From an uncultured Clostridia bacterium (GTDB taxonomy: Bacteria; Bacillota; Clostridia; Oscillospirales; Acutalibacteraceae): 41,215 nucleotides of DNA. The notes under the pieces are model-generated. The model saw only the letters and a program-made list of their open reading frames with translations, searched no databases and was not told where the DNA came from. How positions within the stretch are numbered: position 1 is the stretch's first letter; each line of letters starts with the position of its first letter. The position numbers were made by a program, and so were the translations under genes. The stretch is from positions 1 to 41,215 of the forward strand of contig CANRAU010000016.1 in NCBI GenBank assembly GCA_947628665.1, written 5' to 3'. Of this stretch, positions 1 through 9,304 are shown one piece after another.

Positions 1-234
1 TTTTGACCACTTGAAGGTGGTCTGCTTTATTGCGCTCTTTTTTACTCTACCGTTTGTGCTTTATTTTTCAGACTTACTTCCTCCAACAAACTTTATTTCA
101 TTTCGTTAAAAGGACAAATCGGAACGCCACCGTCGCAACGCCCCTTCCATCCACGAAATTGTAAATCAATCTACCGCCACTGCCCAGTACACAGCGTATG
201 CCCCAAGCGGTATCTTAACCGCAAAACGTACCTT
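1..234. other. Left edge, no gene recognised
   Basis: No convincing coding frame is visible on either strand. A 6-bp hairpin (GACCAC at 5-10 pairing with GTGGTC at 17-22) sits at the very edge. On the plus strand it is followed only by a weak T-rich tract, so it could be the end of a terminator for a gene outside the window. A short GCGGT/ACCGC stem near 207-222 lies just downstream of the HD gene on the minus strand but lacks a proper T tract. Confidence 0.4.
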
Positions 235-810
235 TCAATTTTTCATCGGTGTTGTATCCAACTCCGCAAGATGATCTTTCAGTTCCGCGTACAGCGCGAG
301 ATATTCCGCTTCGGTTTGGGCGGGCGTTTTGTCGGACTCGATGGAAATATGCAGTTCGGGCGGTTCCGGGAACAGCGCTTCGCCGTGGAATTGCCGAAAC
401 TCGTGGTATAGGAGACTGTCGTCTATCGCCTTGACCGCCTCTATTTCCGCAGGGGTGACGTCGGTCGTCGCAAATTTCTCGAAGATCAGCGTCTGCAAAC
501 GCCGCTCGATTTGGGAAAACGCGGGGATATGCCGCCGCAGCGGGCGCGTCAGATCGCCTATGTAGCTTTCCGCGCTGTCGTGCAAAAGCGCAAACAACTG
601 CACCCTTTCGCCGTACCCGCGCGCTTTGGCTTCATACGCGCAGTTCAGCGAATGGCGCGCCACCGAATAAAATTCGCGAAAATGCCCGTTTGCGCGCGTC
701 AGCATCGAAAGCGCATGGGCAATGTCCTCCATGCACAAATCATCCGCCGAAGCTTTCGTCGGATCAAAGGTGTGCCTGTAAAAGGTCGAAATACAGTTTT
801 TATCGATCAT
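235..810 (-). CDS. HD-domain phosphohydrolase, YfdR/YfbR-like (probable 5'-nucleotidase)
   Basis: A 191-residue HD-superfamily metal phosphohydrolase. The metal ligands appear in the usual order: H53 (SVARHSLN), H77-D78 (LLHDSAES) and D130 (KAIDDSLL). Overall layout resembles the YfdR/YfbR 5'-deoxynucleotidase-like proteins, which dephosphorylate (deoxy)nucleoside monophosphates in the cytosol; the actual substrate cannot be read from the sequence. The ATG follows an AGCAGGAAG ribosome site. The gene lies 51 nt behind uvrA on the same strand. The only stem in that gap (about 816-850) has no T tract, so it may be the third gene of the SOS-controlled uvrBA transcript. A nucleotide-pool role would fit there, but that is inference. 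Confidence 0.8.
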   Translation of the reverse strand: MIDKNCISTFYRHTFDPTKASADDLCMEDIAHALSMLTRANGHFREFYSVARHSLNCAYEAKARGYGERVQLFALLHDSAESYIGDLTRPLRRHIPAFSQIERRLQTLIFEKFATTDVTPAEIEAVKAIDDSLLYHEFRQFHGEALFPEPPELHISIESDKTPAQTEAEYLALYAELKDHLAELDTTPMKN

Positions 811-861
811 GCTTCCTGCTCCCGTTTCCTGCGGCCGCGCTTTACGCTTAGCAGCGCGGGT

Positions 862-3693
862 TCATTTCTTTTCCAAAAGCGGCTTTAAATATCGTCCCGT
901 ATAGGACGCCTCGCACGCGGCGACCTGTTCGGGCGTACCCTCGGCGACCACCGTACCGCCCCTGTCTCCCCCTTCGGGGCCTAAGTCGATGATATGGTCG
1001 GCGACCTTGATCACGTCGAGGTTGTGTTCGATCACCACCACCGTGTTGCCGCCGTCCACCAGCTGCTGCAGCACGTCTATGAGACGGTGGACATCCGCCG
1101 TGTGCAGCCCCGTGGTAGGTTCGTCCAAAATATAGATCGTTCTGCCCGTGGGACGGCGCGAAAGCTCGGTCGCCAGCTTGACGCGCTGTGCCTCGCCGCC
1201 CGAAAGGGTGGTGGCGGGCTGTCCCAATTTCACATACCCGAGTCCGACGTCGTAGATCGTTTTGATCCGCCGATAAATTTTGGGAATATTCGAGAAAAAG
1301 TCCATCGCCTCTTCGACGGTCATTTCCAGTACGTCGTAAATGGATTTGCCCTTGTATTTCACCTCAAGGGTCTCGCGGTTAAAGCGCGCGCCCTTGCACA
1401 CGTCGCAGGGCACATAGATGTCCGCCAAAAAGTGCATTTCGATTTTCACAATGCCGTCGCCCTGACACGCTTCGCAGCGTCCGCCCTTGACGTTAAAGGA
1501 AAAACGGCTCGCGGAAAAGCCGCGCATTTTGGCTTCCTGCGTCTGCGCGAACAGATTGCGAATATCGGTAAACACGCCCGTATACGTCGCGGGATTGGAA
1601 CGCGGCGTCCTGCCGATGGGCGACTGGTCGATGTCCACGACCTTATCCAAATGCTCCAAGCCAAGAATTTTCTTGTGCTTGCCGACGGGCTTTTTCGCGC
1701 CGTTCAGCTCGTTGGCGAGACGCTTATAGAGTATGTCGTTGACGAGCGAGGATTTGCCCGAGCCGGAAACGCCCGTGACCGCGATAAATTTGCCGAGCGG
1801 AAAGGTGACGTCGATGTTTTGCAGGTTGTTCTGCGCCGCGCCGACCACCTTGATCGCCTTTTTGTTGCCCTTGCGGCGCGTTTCGGGGATCAGAATTTTC
1901 CGTTTGCCGCTCAAATACTGCCCCGTGATCGATTCGGGACAGTTTTTGATGTCCTCCACCGTACCCGCACAGACCACATGCCCGCCGTGTACGCCCGCCC
2001 CCGGGCCGATGTCAATGATATGATCCGCCGCGTACATGGTCTCCTCGTCATGCTCGACCACAATGAGCGTATTGCCGAGATCCCGCAGGTGCTTGAGCGT
2101 GTCGATCAGCTTGGCATTGTCCCGTTGGTGCAGGCCGATGCTCGGTTCGTCGAGAATATACAGCACGCCCATCAAAGACGAGCCGATCTGCGTAGCCAAG
2201 CGGATGCGCTGCGCTTCGCCGCCCGAAAGCGTCCCCGACGCGCGCGAAAGGGTCAGATATTCCAGTCCCACGCTGACCAAAAACTGCAAGCGGCTGCGAA
2301 TTTCCTTTAAAATCTGCTCGGCGATCTGACGGTCGCGCGGGGAAAGCACCAGATGATCGATAAAATCCAGCTCGCGGACGATGGACATTTTGGTAAACTC
2401 GTAAATGTTGATGCCGCCGACGGTGACCGAAAGCGTGATCGGCTTCAAGCGCGCGCCGTGGCAATCGGGACAGTCGCAGGCCGTCATGACCTGCTCGATC
2501 TCCCAACGCGACCACTCGCTGGTGGATTCCTGATAGCGACGCTGCAAATTGCAGATGATGCCCTCGAACGGCGCGTTGTAGCTGCCCGTACCGTACACAT
2601 TGGTGCGCTGCATTTTGAGCTTTTCGTCCCCCGTGCCGTACAGCAGCGCATGGAGCGCCTCTTTGGAAAACTCTGCAATCGGCGTGTCGAGCGTAAAGCC
2701 GTATTTCCTGCCCAACGCCGTATAATACATTTGCGCGATCGTGCCGCCCTCGGCATTCGTCCAACCGCTTGCGCGGATCGCGCCGTCGCGGATCGACAGC
2801 TTTTTATTCGGGATCACCAAATCGGGATCGACCTTCAAAAAAATACCCAAGCCCGTGCAGGTATCGCACGCACCGAAGGGATTGTTGAACGAAAACATAC
2901 GCGGGGTCAGCTCGTCCACGGAAATGCCGTGTTCGGGGCAGGCGTAATTCTGCGAGAACAGCATATCCTCGCCGTCCAAAAGGTTGATGACCACCGTGCC
3001 GCCCGTCAACGCCGTTGCGGTTTCAATGGAATCCGCCAAACGGCTGCGAATATCGTCGTGAATGACCAAACGGTCGACCACAACGTCGATGTTGTGCTTG
3101 TTGTTTTTTTGCAGCTTGATCTCCTCGGACAGATCGTACAGATTGCCGTCGATGCGCACGCGCACAAAGCCCGAACGGCGCGCCGCGTCCAGCTCTTTAA
3201 CGTGTTCACCCTTGCGCCCGCGCACAATGGGCGCCATGATTTGGATTTTCGTGCCGTCCGCAAGCGCCAAAACGCGATCCACAATGCTGTCTACGGACTG
3301 CCGGACGATCTCCCGCCCGCAAACGGGACAGTGCGGAATGCCCACGCGCGCATACAAAAGCCGCAGGTAATCGTAAATCTCGGTCACCGTGCCGACGGTG
3401 GAACGCGGATTCTTGGACGTGGTCTTCTGGTCTATGGAAATGGCGGGCGACAGGCCGTCTATGGAATCGACGGCTGGCTTTTCCATTTGGCCTAAAAACT
3501 GCCGCGCATAGGACGACAGCGACTCGACATAACGGCGCTGCCCCTCGGCATAGATCGTATCGAATGCCAAAGAGGATTTGCCCGATCCCGAAAGCCCCGT
3601 CAGCACCACGAGCTTATCGCGCGGAATTTCCACATCAATATTTTGCAGATTGTGCTCGCGCGCACCTTGAATAACGATATTTTTGCTTGCCAT
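862..3693 (-). CDS. uvrA: Excinuclease ABC subunit UvrA
   Basis: A 943-residue DNA-damage recognition ATPase of nucleotide excision repair; it loads UvrB at lesions. Length matches the family (about 940). It has two ABC ATPase modules. Module I has Walker [14 protein letters not shown] (about 33-45), zinc-binding CPVC (about 121) and CDTC (about 276), and signature [14 protein letters not shown] (about 490). Module II has Walker [14 protein letters not shown] (about 640), a zinc finger with CEAC and CDVC pairs (about 735-765), and signature [15 protein letters not shown] (about 825). The start ATG shares its A with the uvrB stop (TGATG), so translation is probably coupled and the two proteins made from one SOS-controlled message. 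No frameshift or missing motif is seen. Confidence 0.98.
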   Translation of the reverse strand: MASKNIVIQGAREHNLQNIDVEIPRDKLVVLTGLSGSGKSSLAFDTIYAEGQRRYVESLSSYARQFLGQMEKPAVDSIDGLSPAISIDQKTTSKNPRSTVGTVTEIYDYLRLLYARVGIPHCPVCGREIVRQSVDSIVDRVLALADGTKIQIMAPIVRGRKGEHVKELDAARRSGFVRVRIDGNLYDLSEEIKLQKNNKHNIDVVVDRLVIHDDIRSRLADSIETATALTGGTVVINLLDGEDMLFSQNYACPEHGISVDELTPRMFSFNNPFGACDTCTGLGIFLKVDPDLVIPNKKLSIRDGAIRASGWTNAEGGTIAQMYYTALGRKYGFTLDTPIAEFSKEALHALLYGTGDEKLKMQRTNVYGTGSYNAPFEGIICNLQRRYQESTSEWSRWEIEQVMTACDCPDCHGARLKPITLSVTVGGINIYEFTKMSIVRELDFIDHLVLSPRDRQIAEQILKEIRSRLQFLVSVGLEYLTLSRASGTLSGGEAQRIRLATQIGSSLMGVLYILDEPSIGLHQRDNAKLIDTLKHLRDLGNTLIVVEHDEETMYAADHIIDIGPGAGVHGGHVVCAGTVEDIKNCPESITGQYLSGKRKILIPETRRKGNKKAIKVVGAAQNNLQNIDVTFPLGKFIAVTGVSGSGKSSLVNDILYKRLANELNGAKKPVGKHKKILGLEHLDKVVDIDQSPIGRTPRSNPATYTGVFTDIRNLFAQTQEAKMRGFSASRFSFNVKGGRCEACQGDGIVKIEMHFLADIYVPCDVCKGARFNRETLEVKYKGKSIYDVLEMTVEEAMDFFSNIPKIYRRIKTIYDVGLGYVKLGQPATTLSGGEAQRVKLATELSRRPTGRTIYILDEPTTGLHTADVHRLIDVLQQLVDGGNTVVVIEHNLDVIKVADHIIDLGPEGGDRGGTVVAEGTPEQVAACEASYTGRYLKPLLEKK

Positions 3694-5660
3694 CAGCGTT
3701 TTCCTTCTTTTAATTCCTTGATTTTATCGCGCAGCATGGCCGCGTGCTCAAATTCCAGCAGCTTTGCGGCGGCGCGCATCTCCGCCGTCAGCTTCGCGAT
3801 CTGCTCCTGCCGTTCGCGTTCGCTCAGGCGTTTGCGCGGCTTTTTGTCGTCGGCGTGCGTCGAGATCTCCAAAATCTCGCGCACATCCTTTTGAATGGTG
3901 CGCGGCGTGATGCCGTGCGCCTCGTTGTATTGCATTTGCTTTTCGCGGCGGCGGACAGTCTCTTCAATCGCGCGTTCCATGGAGGGCGTGACGCTGTCGG
4001 CGTACATAATGACCTCGCCGTGCGCGTTGCGCGCCGCGCGTCCGACCGTCTGCACCAAAGACGTCTCGGAGCGCAAAAAGCCTTCTTTGTCGGCGTCGAG
4101 GATCGCGACAAGGGACACCTCGGGAATATCCAAACCCTCGCGCAAAAGGTTGATGCCGACCAGTACGTCGAATTCGCCCAAACGCAGATCGCGAATGATC
4201 TCCATGCGTTCGATGGTATCGACGTCATAGTGCATATAGCGCACCTTGACGCCGTGTTCGTCTAAGAAATCGGTCAGATTTTCCGCCATTTTTTTGGTCA
4301 GCGTCGTGACCAAAACGCGCTCGCCGTGCTCAATGCGCAAATGAATTTCTGAGATCAAATCTTCGATCTGCCCCTCGGTGGGACGCACAAAAATTTCGGG
4401 GTCTAACAACCCCGTCGGGCGGATGACCTGCTCGACGATCTGCGCGCTTTTCTGCCGTTCCAAATCGCCCGGGGTCGCGCTGACAAAAATCTTTTGTCCC
4501 ACGCGCGCGTAAAATTCGTCAAAGGTCAGCGGACGGTTATCAAACGCCGAGGGCAGGCGGAAACCGAATTCCACCAACGCCTCCTTGCGCGAGCGGTCAC
4601 CGCCATACATACCGCGCACCTGCGGCAGCGTCACATGGGATTCGTCCACAAACAAAAGGAAATCCTTTGGGAAATAATTGAGCAGCGTAAACGGCGCAGA
4701 GCCGGGCGCGCGCCCGGACATCACGCGCGAATAGTTTTCAATGCCCTTGCAGAAACCCGTTTCACGCAGCATTTCCATATCGTACTCGGTGCGCTGGCGA
4801 ATGCGCTGCGCCTCCAGCAGCTTCCCCGCTTTGGTAAATTCCTCCACGCGCTGCTCCATTTCGGCGAGAATCTCCTCGATCGCCTTTTCGAGCCGCTCGG
4901 GCGCGACGACATAGTGCGACGCGGGGTAGATCGCAACGTGCGAGATCACGTTTTTGACCTGCCCCGTCAGGGCGTTGATTTCGGAAATGCGGTCGATCTC
5001 GTCGCCGAAAAATTCCACGCGGATGGCGGTGTCGTTGGAATACACGGGGAAAATCTCGACCACGTCGCCGCGCACACGGAATTTGTTGCGGATAAAGTTG
5101 ACATCGTTGCGCTCATACTGAATTTCCACAAGCTTTTTCAGAAGCTCGTCCCGACTTTTGGTCATACCCTGCCGCAGAGAGATCACCATATTGCGGTAAT
5201 CGATGGGGTCGCCCAGGGTGTAAATGCACGAGACGCTCGCCACGATAATCACATCGCGGCGCTCGGACAGCGCGGAGGTCGCGGAGTGCCGCAGCTTATC
5301 GATCTCGTCATTGATGGCGGAATCCTTTTCGATATACGTATCGGTCGTGGGGATATAGGCTTCCGGCTGGTAGTAATCGTAATACGACACAAAATATTCT
5401 ACGGCGTTTTCGGGGAAGAATTCCTTGAATTCCGAGCAAAGCTGCGCGGCAAGGGTCTTGTTGTGCGCCAGCACCAGTGTCGGCCGCTGCACCCGCTCGA
5501 TGATATTCGCCATGGTAAAGGTCTTGCCCGAACCCGTAACGCCGAGCAGGGTCTGCTCCATATCGCCGCGCAGCACCCCTTCGCTCAAGGCCGCAATGGC
5601 CTCGGGCTGATCGCCCGTGGGCTTGAAAGGCGCATGCAATTTAAATCTTTGCTCTGCCAT
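3693..5660 (-). CDS. uvrB: Excinuclease ABC subunit UvrB
   Basis: A 655-residue helicase-like core of nucleotide excision repair: receives DNA from UvrA, verifies damage and recruits UvrC. Walker [14 protein letters not shown] (about 40-52), the aromatic beta-hairpin that inserts into DNA ([12 protein letters not shown], about 92-105), the DESH box (about 338), helicase motifs V-VI ([20 protein letters not shown]) and the C-terminal UVR domain that contacts UvrC are all present. The start chosen ([14 protein letters not shown]) has AAAGGA spaced correctly upstream and matches the family N-terminus. A longer frame to 5735 exists but adds an untypical basic leader that would begin inside the 5' UTR. 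First gene of uvrB-uvrA; regulated by LexA through the SOS box upstream. Confidence 0.98.
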   Translation of the reverse strand: MAEQRFKLHAPFKPTGDQPEAIAALSEGVLRGDMEQTLLGVTGSGKTFTMANIIERVQRPTLVLAHNKTLAAQLCSEFKEFFPENAVEYFVSYYDYYQPEAYIPTTDTYIEKDSAINDEIDKLRHSATSALSERRDVIIVASVSCIYTLGDPIDYRNMVISLRQGMTKSRDELLKKLVEIQYERNDVNFIRNKFRVRGDVVEIFPVYSNDTAIRVEFFGDEIDRISEINALTGQVKNVISHVAIYPASHYVVAPERLEKAIEEILAEMEQRVEEFTKAGKLLEAQRIRQRTEYDMEMLRETGFCKGIENYSRVMSGRAPGSAPFTLLNYFPKDFLLFVDESHVTLPQVRGMYGGDRSRKEALVEFGFRLPSAFDNRPLTFDEFYARVGQKIFVSATPGDLERQKSAQIVEQVIRPTGLLDPEIFVRPTEGQIEDLISEIHLRIEHGERVLVTTLTKKMAENLTDFLDEHGVKVRYMHYDVDTIERMEIIRDLRLGEFDVLVGINLLREGLDIPEVSLVAILDADKEGFLRSETSLVQTVGRAARNAHGEVIMYADSVTPSMERAIEETVRRREKQMQYNEAHGITPRTIQKDVREILEISTHADDKKPRKRLSERERQEQIAKLTAEMRAAAKLLEFEHAAMLRDKIKELKEGKR

Positions 5661-5747
5661 ACATCGATTTCCTTTGTCTTTCCGAAGCTTTCCGAAATCA
5701 GCCGCTTGACGCGGGAAGCATCCCCGCCGCCGCAAACCGTTGCGTTA

Positions 5748-5759
5748 GAACATTTGTTC
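5748..5759 (-). promoter_or_regulatory. LexA/DinR SOS box of uvrBA
   Basis: GAACATTTGTTC, a perfect inverted repeat fitting the Gram-positive LexA operator GAAC-N4-GTTC. It lies just downstream of the -10 box, over the expected transcription start, so bound LexA would block initiation. This places uvrB, uvrA and perhaps the HD gene in the SOS regulon. Confidence 0.93.
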
Positions 5760-5772
5760 TTTATTCTTTCCT

Positions 5773-5800
5773 ATTATACCGCATTTTCACAAAAAGTCAA
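5773..5800 (-). promoter_or_regulatory. Sigma-A promoter of uvrBA
   Basis: Read on the minus strand: TTGACT (5800-5795), 16-nt spacer, TATAAT (5778-5773). The start would fall near 5766, overlapping the SOS box region and leaving a leader of about 105 nt before the uvrB ATG. Confidence 0.9.
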
Positions 5801-5820
5801 CCCGCCGATCAAAAGCCCCA

Positions 5821-5856
5821 AAAACGGAAAAGAATCCGCACAAACGGCGAATTCTT
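5821..5856 (-). terminator. Intrinsic terminator of the metF-radC operon
   Basis: On the minus strand a 10-bp stem (5847-5856 with 5830-5839, one G-U) closes a 7-nt loop and is followed by a T-rich run (TTTCCGTTTT). It lies 7 nt after the radC stop and upstream of the uvrB promoter, separating the two units. Confidence 0.85.
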
Positions 5857-5862
5857 CTTCGT

Positions 5863-6576
5863 TTAATTCCGAAACAGCATGGCAAATTTTTTGTTTGTGG
5901 CCATGGAAAACCAATCGTCGCCCGCCACGATAAAATGGTCGTTGACGCGGATGCCGAGATTGGAAAGGGAATGGATCAAATACCGCGTCGCGTCTATATC
6001 CGCCGCAGAGGGTGCGGCCGCGCCCTCGGGATGGTTGTGCGCCAGCAGAATATTGGACGCGTTCGCGTGGATCGCCGCTTCGGTGATTTTCCGAAGCCGA
6101 ATGGCGGTACTGTCCGCCGTCCCCTCGGAGATTACCACGGTGTTGATGACCTTGCATTTGTGATTCATCAAAACAGCCAGAAATTGCTCTGTGGAGCGTC
6201 CCGAAAACTGTGAAACGAAATATTCGCCCGCACGCTCTGCCGTTTTCAACACCAGGGCGTCCGAGCGTGTCTTATCCTGCACATATTTCGCATACATCGC
6301 AGGGATCAGCTTGATCAGTACCGCCGTATTTTCGCCCACGCCCGCAACGTGCATCAGGGATTCCAGCGGCGCGTCAAACACGGCGGAAAACGAGCCGAAT
6401 TCCTCGATCAGCTGATGGGCAAGCTCGTTGGTGTCCCGCTGCGGAATGGCGTAAAAGAGCAGCAATTCCAGCGCGTTATGATTTTCAAAGGCGTCTAAGC
6501 CCTCCCGTTCAAAGCGCGCCCGCAGTCTCTGTCGGTGTCCGCCGTGCGCGTGCGGCTGTTTTTCTTCCCCTGCCAT
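5863..6576 (-). CDS. radC: RadC/YsxA-family JAB-domain protein
   Basis: 237 residues from the chosen ATG (MAGEEKQPHAHGG). An N-terminal helix-hairpin-helix region (HVAGVGENTAVLIKL, about 76-90) precedes a JAB/MPN domain with the full JAMM metal site H180-x-H182 ... S190-x-x-D193 (HNHPEG motif). Once called a DNA-repair protein, the RadC family has no settled biochemical role; the motif predicts a zinc metallo-isopeptidase-like fold. The ATG lies 5 nt after the pyrE stop, so it is translated from the same message. An in-frame extension to 6636 would overlap pyrE and is unlikely. Last gene before the terminator. Confidence 0.92.
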   Translation of the reverse strand: MAGEEKQPHAHGGHRQRLRARFEREGLDAFENHNALELLLFYAIPQRDTNELAHQLIEEFGSFSAVFDAPLESLMHVAGVGENTAVLIKLIPAMYAKYVQDKTRSDALVLKTAERAGEYFVSQFSGRSTEQFLAVLMNHKCKVINTVVISEGTADSTAIRLRKITEAAIHANASNILLAHNHPEGAAAPSAADIDATRYLIHSLSNLGIRVNDHFIVAGDDWFSMATNKKFAMLFRN

Positions 6577-6581
6577 TCCGC

Positions 6582-7166
6582 TCACTTGATCTTGCGGCTG
6601 CCGGGCTTCACGAGCGGCAGTTCGCCCGTTTTGCAAAGCGGGCAGTCATCGGCTTCCCAGGAGGTCACGTCCGCCGAATAAACCGCCTTAAACGGTACGC
6701 CGAAATCGATCTTGCCGCCGGTACGATCCACGATCGACCCGACGCCAACCACTTCGCCGCCTGCCGCTTTGACCAAATCAATGACTTCCTTCACAGAGCC
6801 GCCTGTGGTCACGACGTCCTCCACGATCAGCACCTTTTGCCCGGGTTCGACAACGAAGCCGCGCCGCAGCGTCATTTTGCCGTCCTCGCCGCGTTCGGTA
6901 AAGAAATTCTCGCATTGCAGCGAACGGGAGACCTCGTAAGCCATCTGCACCGCGCCCATGGCGGGACCGATGACGACCTGCACGCCCGCATCGGCATATT
7001 TTTCACCGAGCGCCGCGCAAAGCTCCTCGCTGTATCTGGTGTTGCGAAAAATCTTTGCGCACTGCAAATAACGGTTGGAATGTCTGCCGGAGGTCAGCAG
7101 AAAATGCCCCTCCAACAATACGCCCGCCTCTTTGAGGATCTCTACGACACGTTCTTCACTCAACAT
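6582..7166 (-). CDS. pyrE: Orotate phosphoribosyltransferase
   Basis: A 194-residue enzyme that joins orotate to PRPP to give OMP in pyrimidine synthesis. The PRPP-binding motif VLIVEDVVTTGGS (about 112-124) is intact with both acidic residues. The N-terminal LTSGRHSNRYLQ substrate loop is typical. The C-terminus carries a CPLC pair, common in the clostridial form. ATG with GGAGTG upstream. It is fifth in a six-gene minus-strand unit and is followed after 5 nt by radC. No other pyr genes are present in the window. Compare the PRTase-like gene at 38628-39269, which has lost the acidic pair. Confidence 0.95.
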   Translation of the reverse strand: MLSEERVVEILKEAGVLLEGHFLLTSGRHSNRYLQCAKIFRNTRYSEELCAALGEKYADAGVQVVIGPAMGAVQMAYEVSRSLQCENFFTERGEDGKMTLRRGFVVEPGQKVLIVEDVVTTGGSVKEVIDLVKAAGGEVVGVGSIVDRTGGKIDFGVPFKAVYSADVTSWEADDCPLCKTGELPLVKPGSRKIK

Positions 7167-7216
7167 ACTTTACACACTCCGTTTTGGATTTTTTAGCTTG
7201 TTTTTATCGTTCGCCG

Positions 7217-7768
7217 TCAGAATCTCAACAGCTTGCGAAACGCTTTTCGCCATTTCAGCATATATACGGTGACGAGCCGCGAGAGCGCAATGTCATAGAC
7301 GACAAACACCACATTGCCGAGCGCCAAAAGCCCCCACACGGCAAAACGCCCGTATTCTTCCATTTCTTCAAAGGGAATTTGGAACACATACAAAATGACC
7401 AAATACGCCGCGACGACCGACACGTTGAACAGCAGGAGTTTGAATACCCACAGCAAAACGCCCCTGCATTTTTCCTCCAAGATCGCTTTCAGGATCGGAT
7501 AATGCCCGAAAAAGAATACATACATAACGGCGGCTTCCTTATCGGGCAGCAGGAGAAGCGCCAATATGCTCACCGCCGCATACACGCCGAACGCCCATTT
7601 TTTGCCCACGTCGATGACCATCACAATGAGCAGCACGCCCGCCGCCGCAGGCAGTGCATAGGTAAGTGTCGGGATCACCGCCGTCAGAAACATCAGCGTT
7701 ACGGAAAGCGCGGCGACAATGCCGCCGAGCGCGGTTTTAGAAGTGTTGCGAAAGCTTTGATTGCGCAT
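7217..7768 (-). CDS. Conserved integral membrane protein, unknown function
   Basis: 183 residues, almost entirely hydrophobic. About five membrane spans can be drawn (roughly 12-32, 38-55, 58-75, 108-128 and 145-165). The N-terminal half (TALGGIVAALSVTLMFL, then PDKEAAVMYVFFFGHYPILK) resembles small clostridial membrane proteins related in shape to ECF-transporter S components, but I cannot assign a substrate. No enzymatic motif is seen, and the C-terminus is basic. It starts 4 nt after the J-domain gene stop and sits 50 nt before pyrE, so it is clearly co-transcribed. Neighbours alone do not define its job. Confidence 0.75.
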   Translation of the reverse strand: MRNQSFRNTSKTALGGIVAALSVTLMFLTAVIPTLTYALPAAAGVLLIVMVIDVGKKWAFGVYAAVSILALLLLPDKEAAVMYVFFFGHYPILKAILEEKCRGVLLWVFKLLLFNVSVVAAYLVILYVFQIPFEEMEEYGRFAVWGLLALGNVVFVVYDIALSRLVTVYMLKWRKAFRKLLRF

Positions 7769-7772
7769 AACA

Positions 7773-8411
7773 TCAGCATCCCGGGATCAGATCGCCGCCC
7801 ATACATTCACAGCAGCAATCCGCACACAAAAGCGACGAACAAACGTCACAGACGGAACAGGAGCTGTCGCCGCGCGTCTGCCGATACCCGCCGCGCGCGT
7901 TGTTGTTGAGCGCGTTGAACGCCGCCGTATATTCCCCATTGCCGGGGTCCATTTGGCAGGCTGTCGAATAATTTTTATAGGCTTCGTCGAACCAGCCGCG
8001 GCGCTGCTGGATCTGCCCTTTCAAAAAGAACCACTCCGCCGTCCGTTGCTCGCGGGGGACGCCGTCAAGCAGGGTCTCCGCATCATCTATGCGTCCCGCG
8101 CGAATTTTGGCGCGAACGTCCCCGAGCGGCGAACCGCCGTAAGCCCCGTAGCCACCGTTTGCATAACCGCCGCCCGCGCCGTAATATTGCCCCGAATACG
8201 CGGCGTCGCCGGACGCTTGCCCGCGGCGCGCGGCCACGACCGCATCGTAGGCACGATCCAGTTCTTCCATCTTCTGCCGCGCAACGTCGGCAAGCGGACC
8301 GTTCGTTAAGCTGTCTTCCTGATACTTCCGTGCAAGCCTGCGGTATGCGTCCTTGATCTGTTCTTCGGTCGCGTCTGCGGATACGCCCAAAACGGAATAC
8401 GGATCAGCCAT
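7773..8411 (-). CDS. J-domain protein with degenerate HPD and Cys-rich tail
   Basis: 212 residues. An N-terminal J-domain (about 1-65: DPYSVLGVSADATEEQI, DAYRRLARKY) is followed by a Gly/Tyr-rich linker (about 70-95), a TPR-like helical part (about 98-165: FFLKGQIQQRRGWFDEAY) and a Cys-rich tail with about ten cysteines in the last 35 residues (CSVCDVC, CADCCCEC). The HPD triad that activates Hsp70 ATPase reads QED at 31-33, so classical DnaK stimulation is doubtful. The tail could bind metal or an iron-sulfur centre. The start overlaps the DUF5685 stop by 8 nt; the same partner pairing is known from other Clostridia. Function unknown. Confidence 0.85.
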   Translation of the reverse strand: MADPYSVLGVSADATEEQIKDAYRRLARKYQEDSLTNGPLADVARQKMEELDRAYDAVVAARRGQASGDAAYSGQYYGAGGGYANGGYGAYGGSPLGDVRAKIRAGRIDDAETLLDGVPREQRTAEWFFLKGQIQQRRGWFDEAYKNYSTACQMDPGNGEYTAAFNALNNNARGGYRQTRGDSSCSVCDVCSSLLCADCCCECMGGDLIPGC

Positions 8412-9288
8412 CCTGTTTCACCTCGTCATATTTTCTGCGGACGGTTTCGGCAGTCATTTCCAGCCCGTCCTGTAAAATATTCTCCAGTATCGCGCGATGC
8501 ACGCCGCCCGTAAGCAGCTCGAAGCTCACGGCGGCCTCGTTCGCGGTCATGTGCAAAGAACGCAAAATGCCCTCTTGTGTTTGGGCAGCCGAAAGATCGA
8601 CGCTCTCGGCGACCCCATATTGCAACAAAAACGGATTGTATGCGCCATTTTTCAGGTCGTCGCGCATATCGTCGTAAGCGTCGATCAAATACACCCAACG
8701 CCCCAGACAATAGGCCACACGCTCGACAACGCGTTTCTGCGCGCCGTCCGCCATCGTTTCGGTACACAGCGCGGCGAGAGCGGAGGCGGCAGGGTGTGCC
8801 GCTTCGTCTGCGCAAGCGCAGTTTGCCTGTTCGAGCGCCGCCTGATCCTCCATTGTGCGCGCGACGATCTCGGCAAAGCGCGGATACCGTTTTTGCGCTT
8901 TTTTATAATACGCCGAAATCAGAGGATATATCAGCGCGGCAGCCGCTTTTTTAAGCGATTTTTCATCGTGCAGATTGTCACGCACCTTGTGATACGTCAA
9001 AATGACGGTAAGTGCGGCGGCGGCGCGGTAGCTTTCCCCGCAGTTCGTCTGATACGCGCAGCGCTTGGCGGGATTAAACGGGCATCGGCCGCGTTCATAG
9101 GCGGCTTCGGCGTTCTCGGCGCAGTCGTGCAGCAGAATGTAAATGACCGCGTCGTAATTCAAGAATGCCCGCGCGCCCAAGCCGTATTCCCGCCCGAGAA
9201 CCTTGCAAAGCGAACAATACACCGCCCGATATTCTTCATATTCGCGCACCTTCAGCTCCGCCTTGCAGACCCTGACATAGCCAAACAC
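8404..9288 (-). CDS. DUF5685 family protein
   Basis: 294 residues, mostly helical, starting from GTG with a strong GGAGG 8 nt upstream. Cysteine pairs near the N-terminus (CSLCKVLG about 26-33; CPFNPAKRC and C at YQTNC about 69-82) and acidic residues in helices (DAYDDMRDDLKNGAYNPF, about 223-240) recall a metal-binding helical bundle. The arrangement matches the DUF5685 family that accompanies the J-domain/Cys-rich protein in Clostridia. No function is established. It lies between metF (16 nt upstream) and the J-domain gene (8-nt overlap), so it is translationally coupled to the latter, and the two probably act together. Confidence 0.8.
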   Translation of the reverse strand: MFGYVRVCKAELKVREYEEYRAVYCSLCKVLGREYGLGARAFLNYDAVIYILLHDCAENAEAAYERGRCPFNPAKRCAYQTNCGESYRAAAALTVILTYHKVRDNLHDEKSLKKAAAALIYPLISAYYKKAQKRYPRFAEIVARTMEDQAALEQANCACADEAAHPAASALAALCTETMADGAQKRVVERVAYCLGRWVYLIDAYDDMRDDLKNGAYNPFLLQYGVAESVDLSAAQTQEGILRSLHMTANEAAVSFELLTGGVHRAILENILQDGLEMTAETVRRKYDEVKQDG

Positions 9289-9304
9289 GCACGACGCCTC
9301 CTTC

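Noticed and set aside
994-2310. Long plus-strand frame (438 codons) opposite uvrA, and similar at 2353-3495 and 4494-5933
   Set aside because: Exactly antisense to the well-conserved uvrA/uvrB genes; low-complexity basic translation typical of GC-rich shadow frames.
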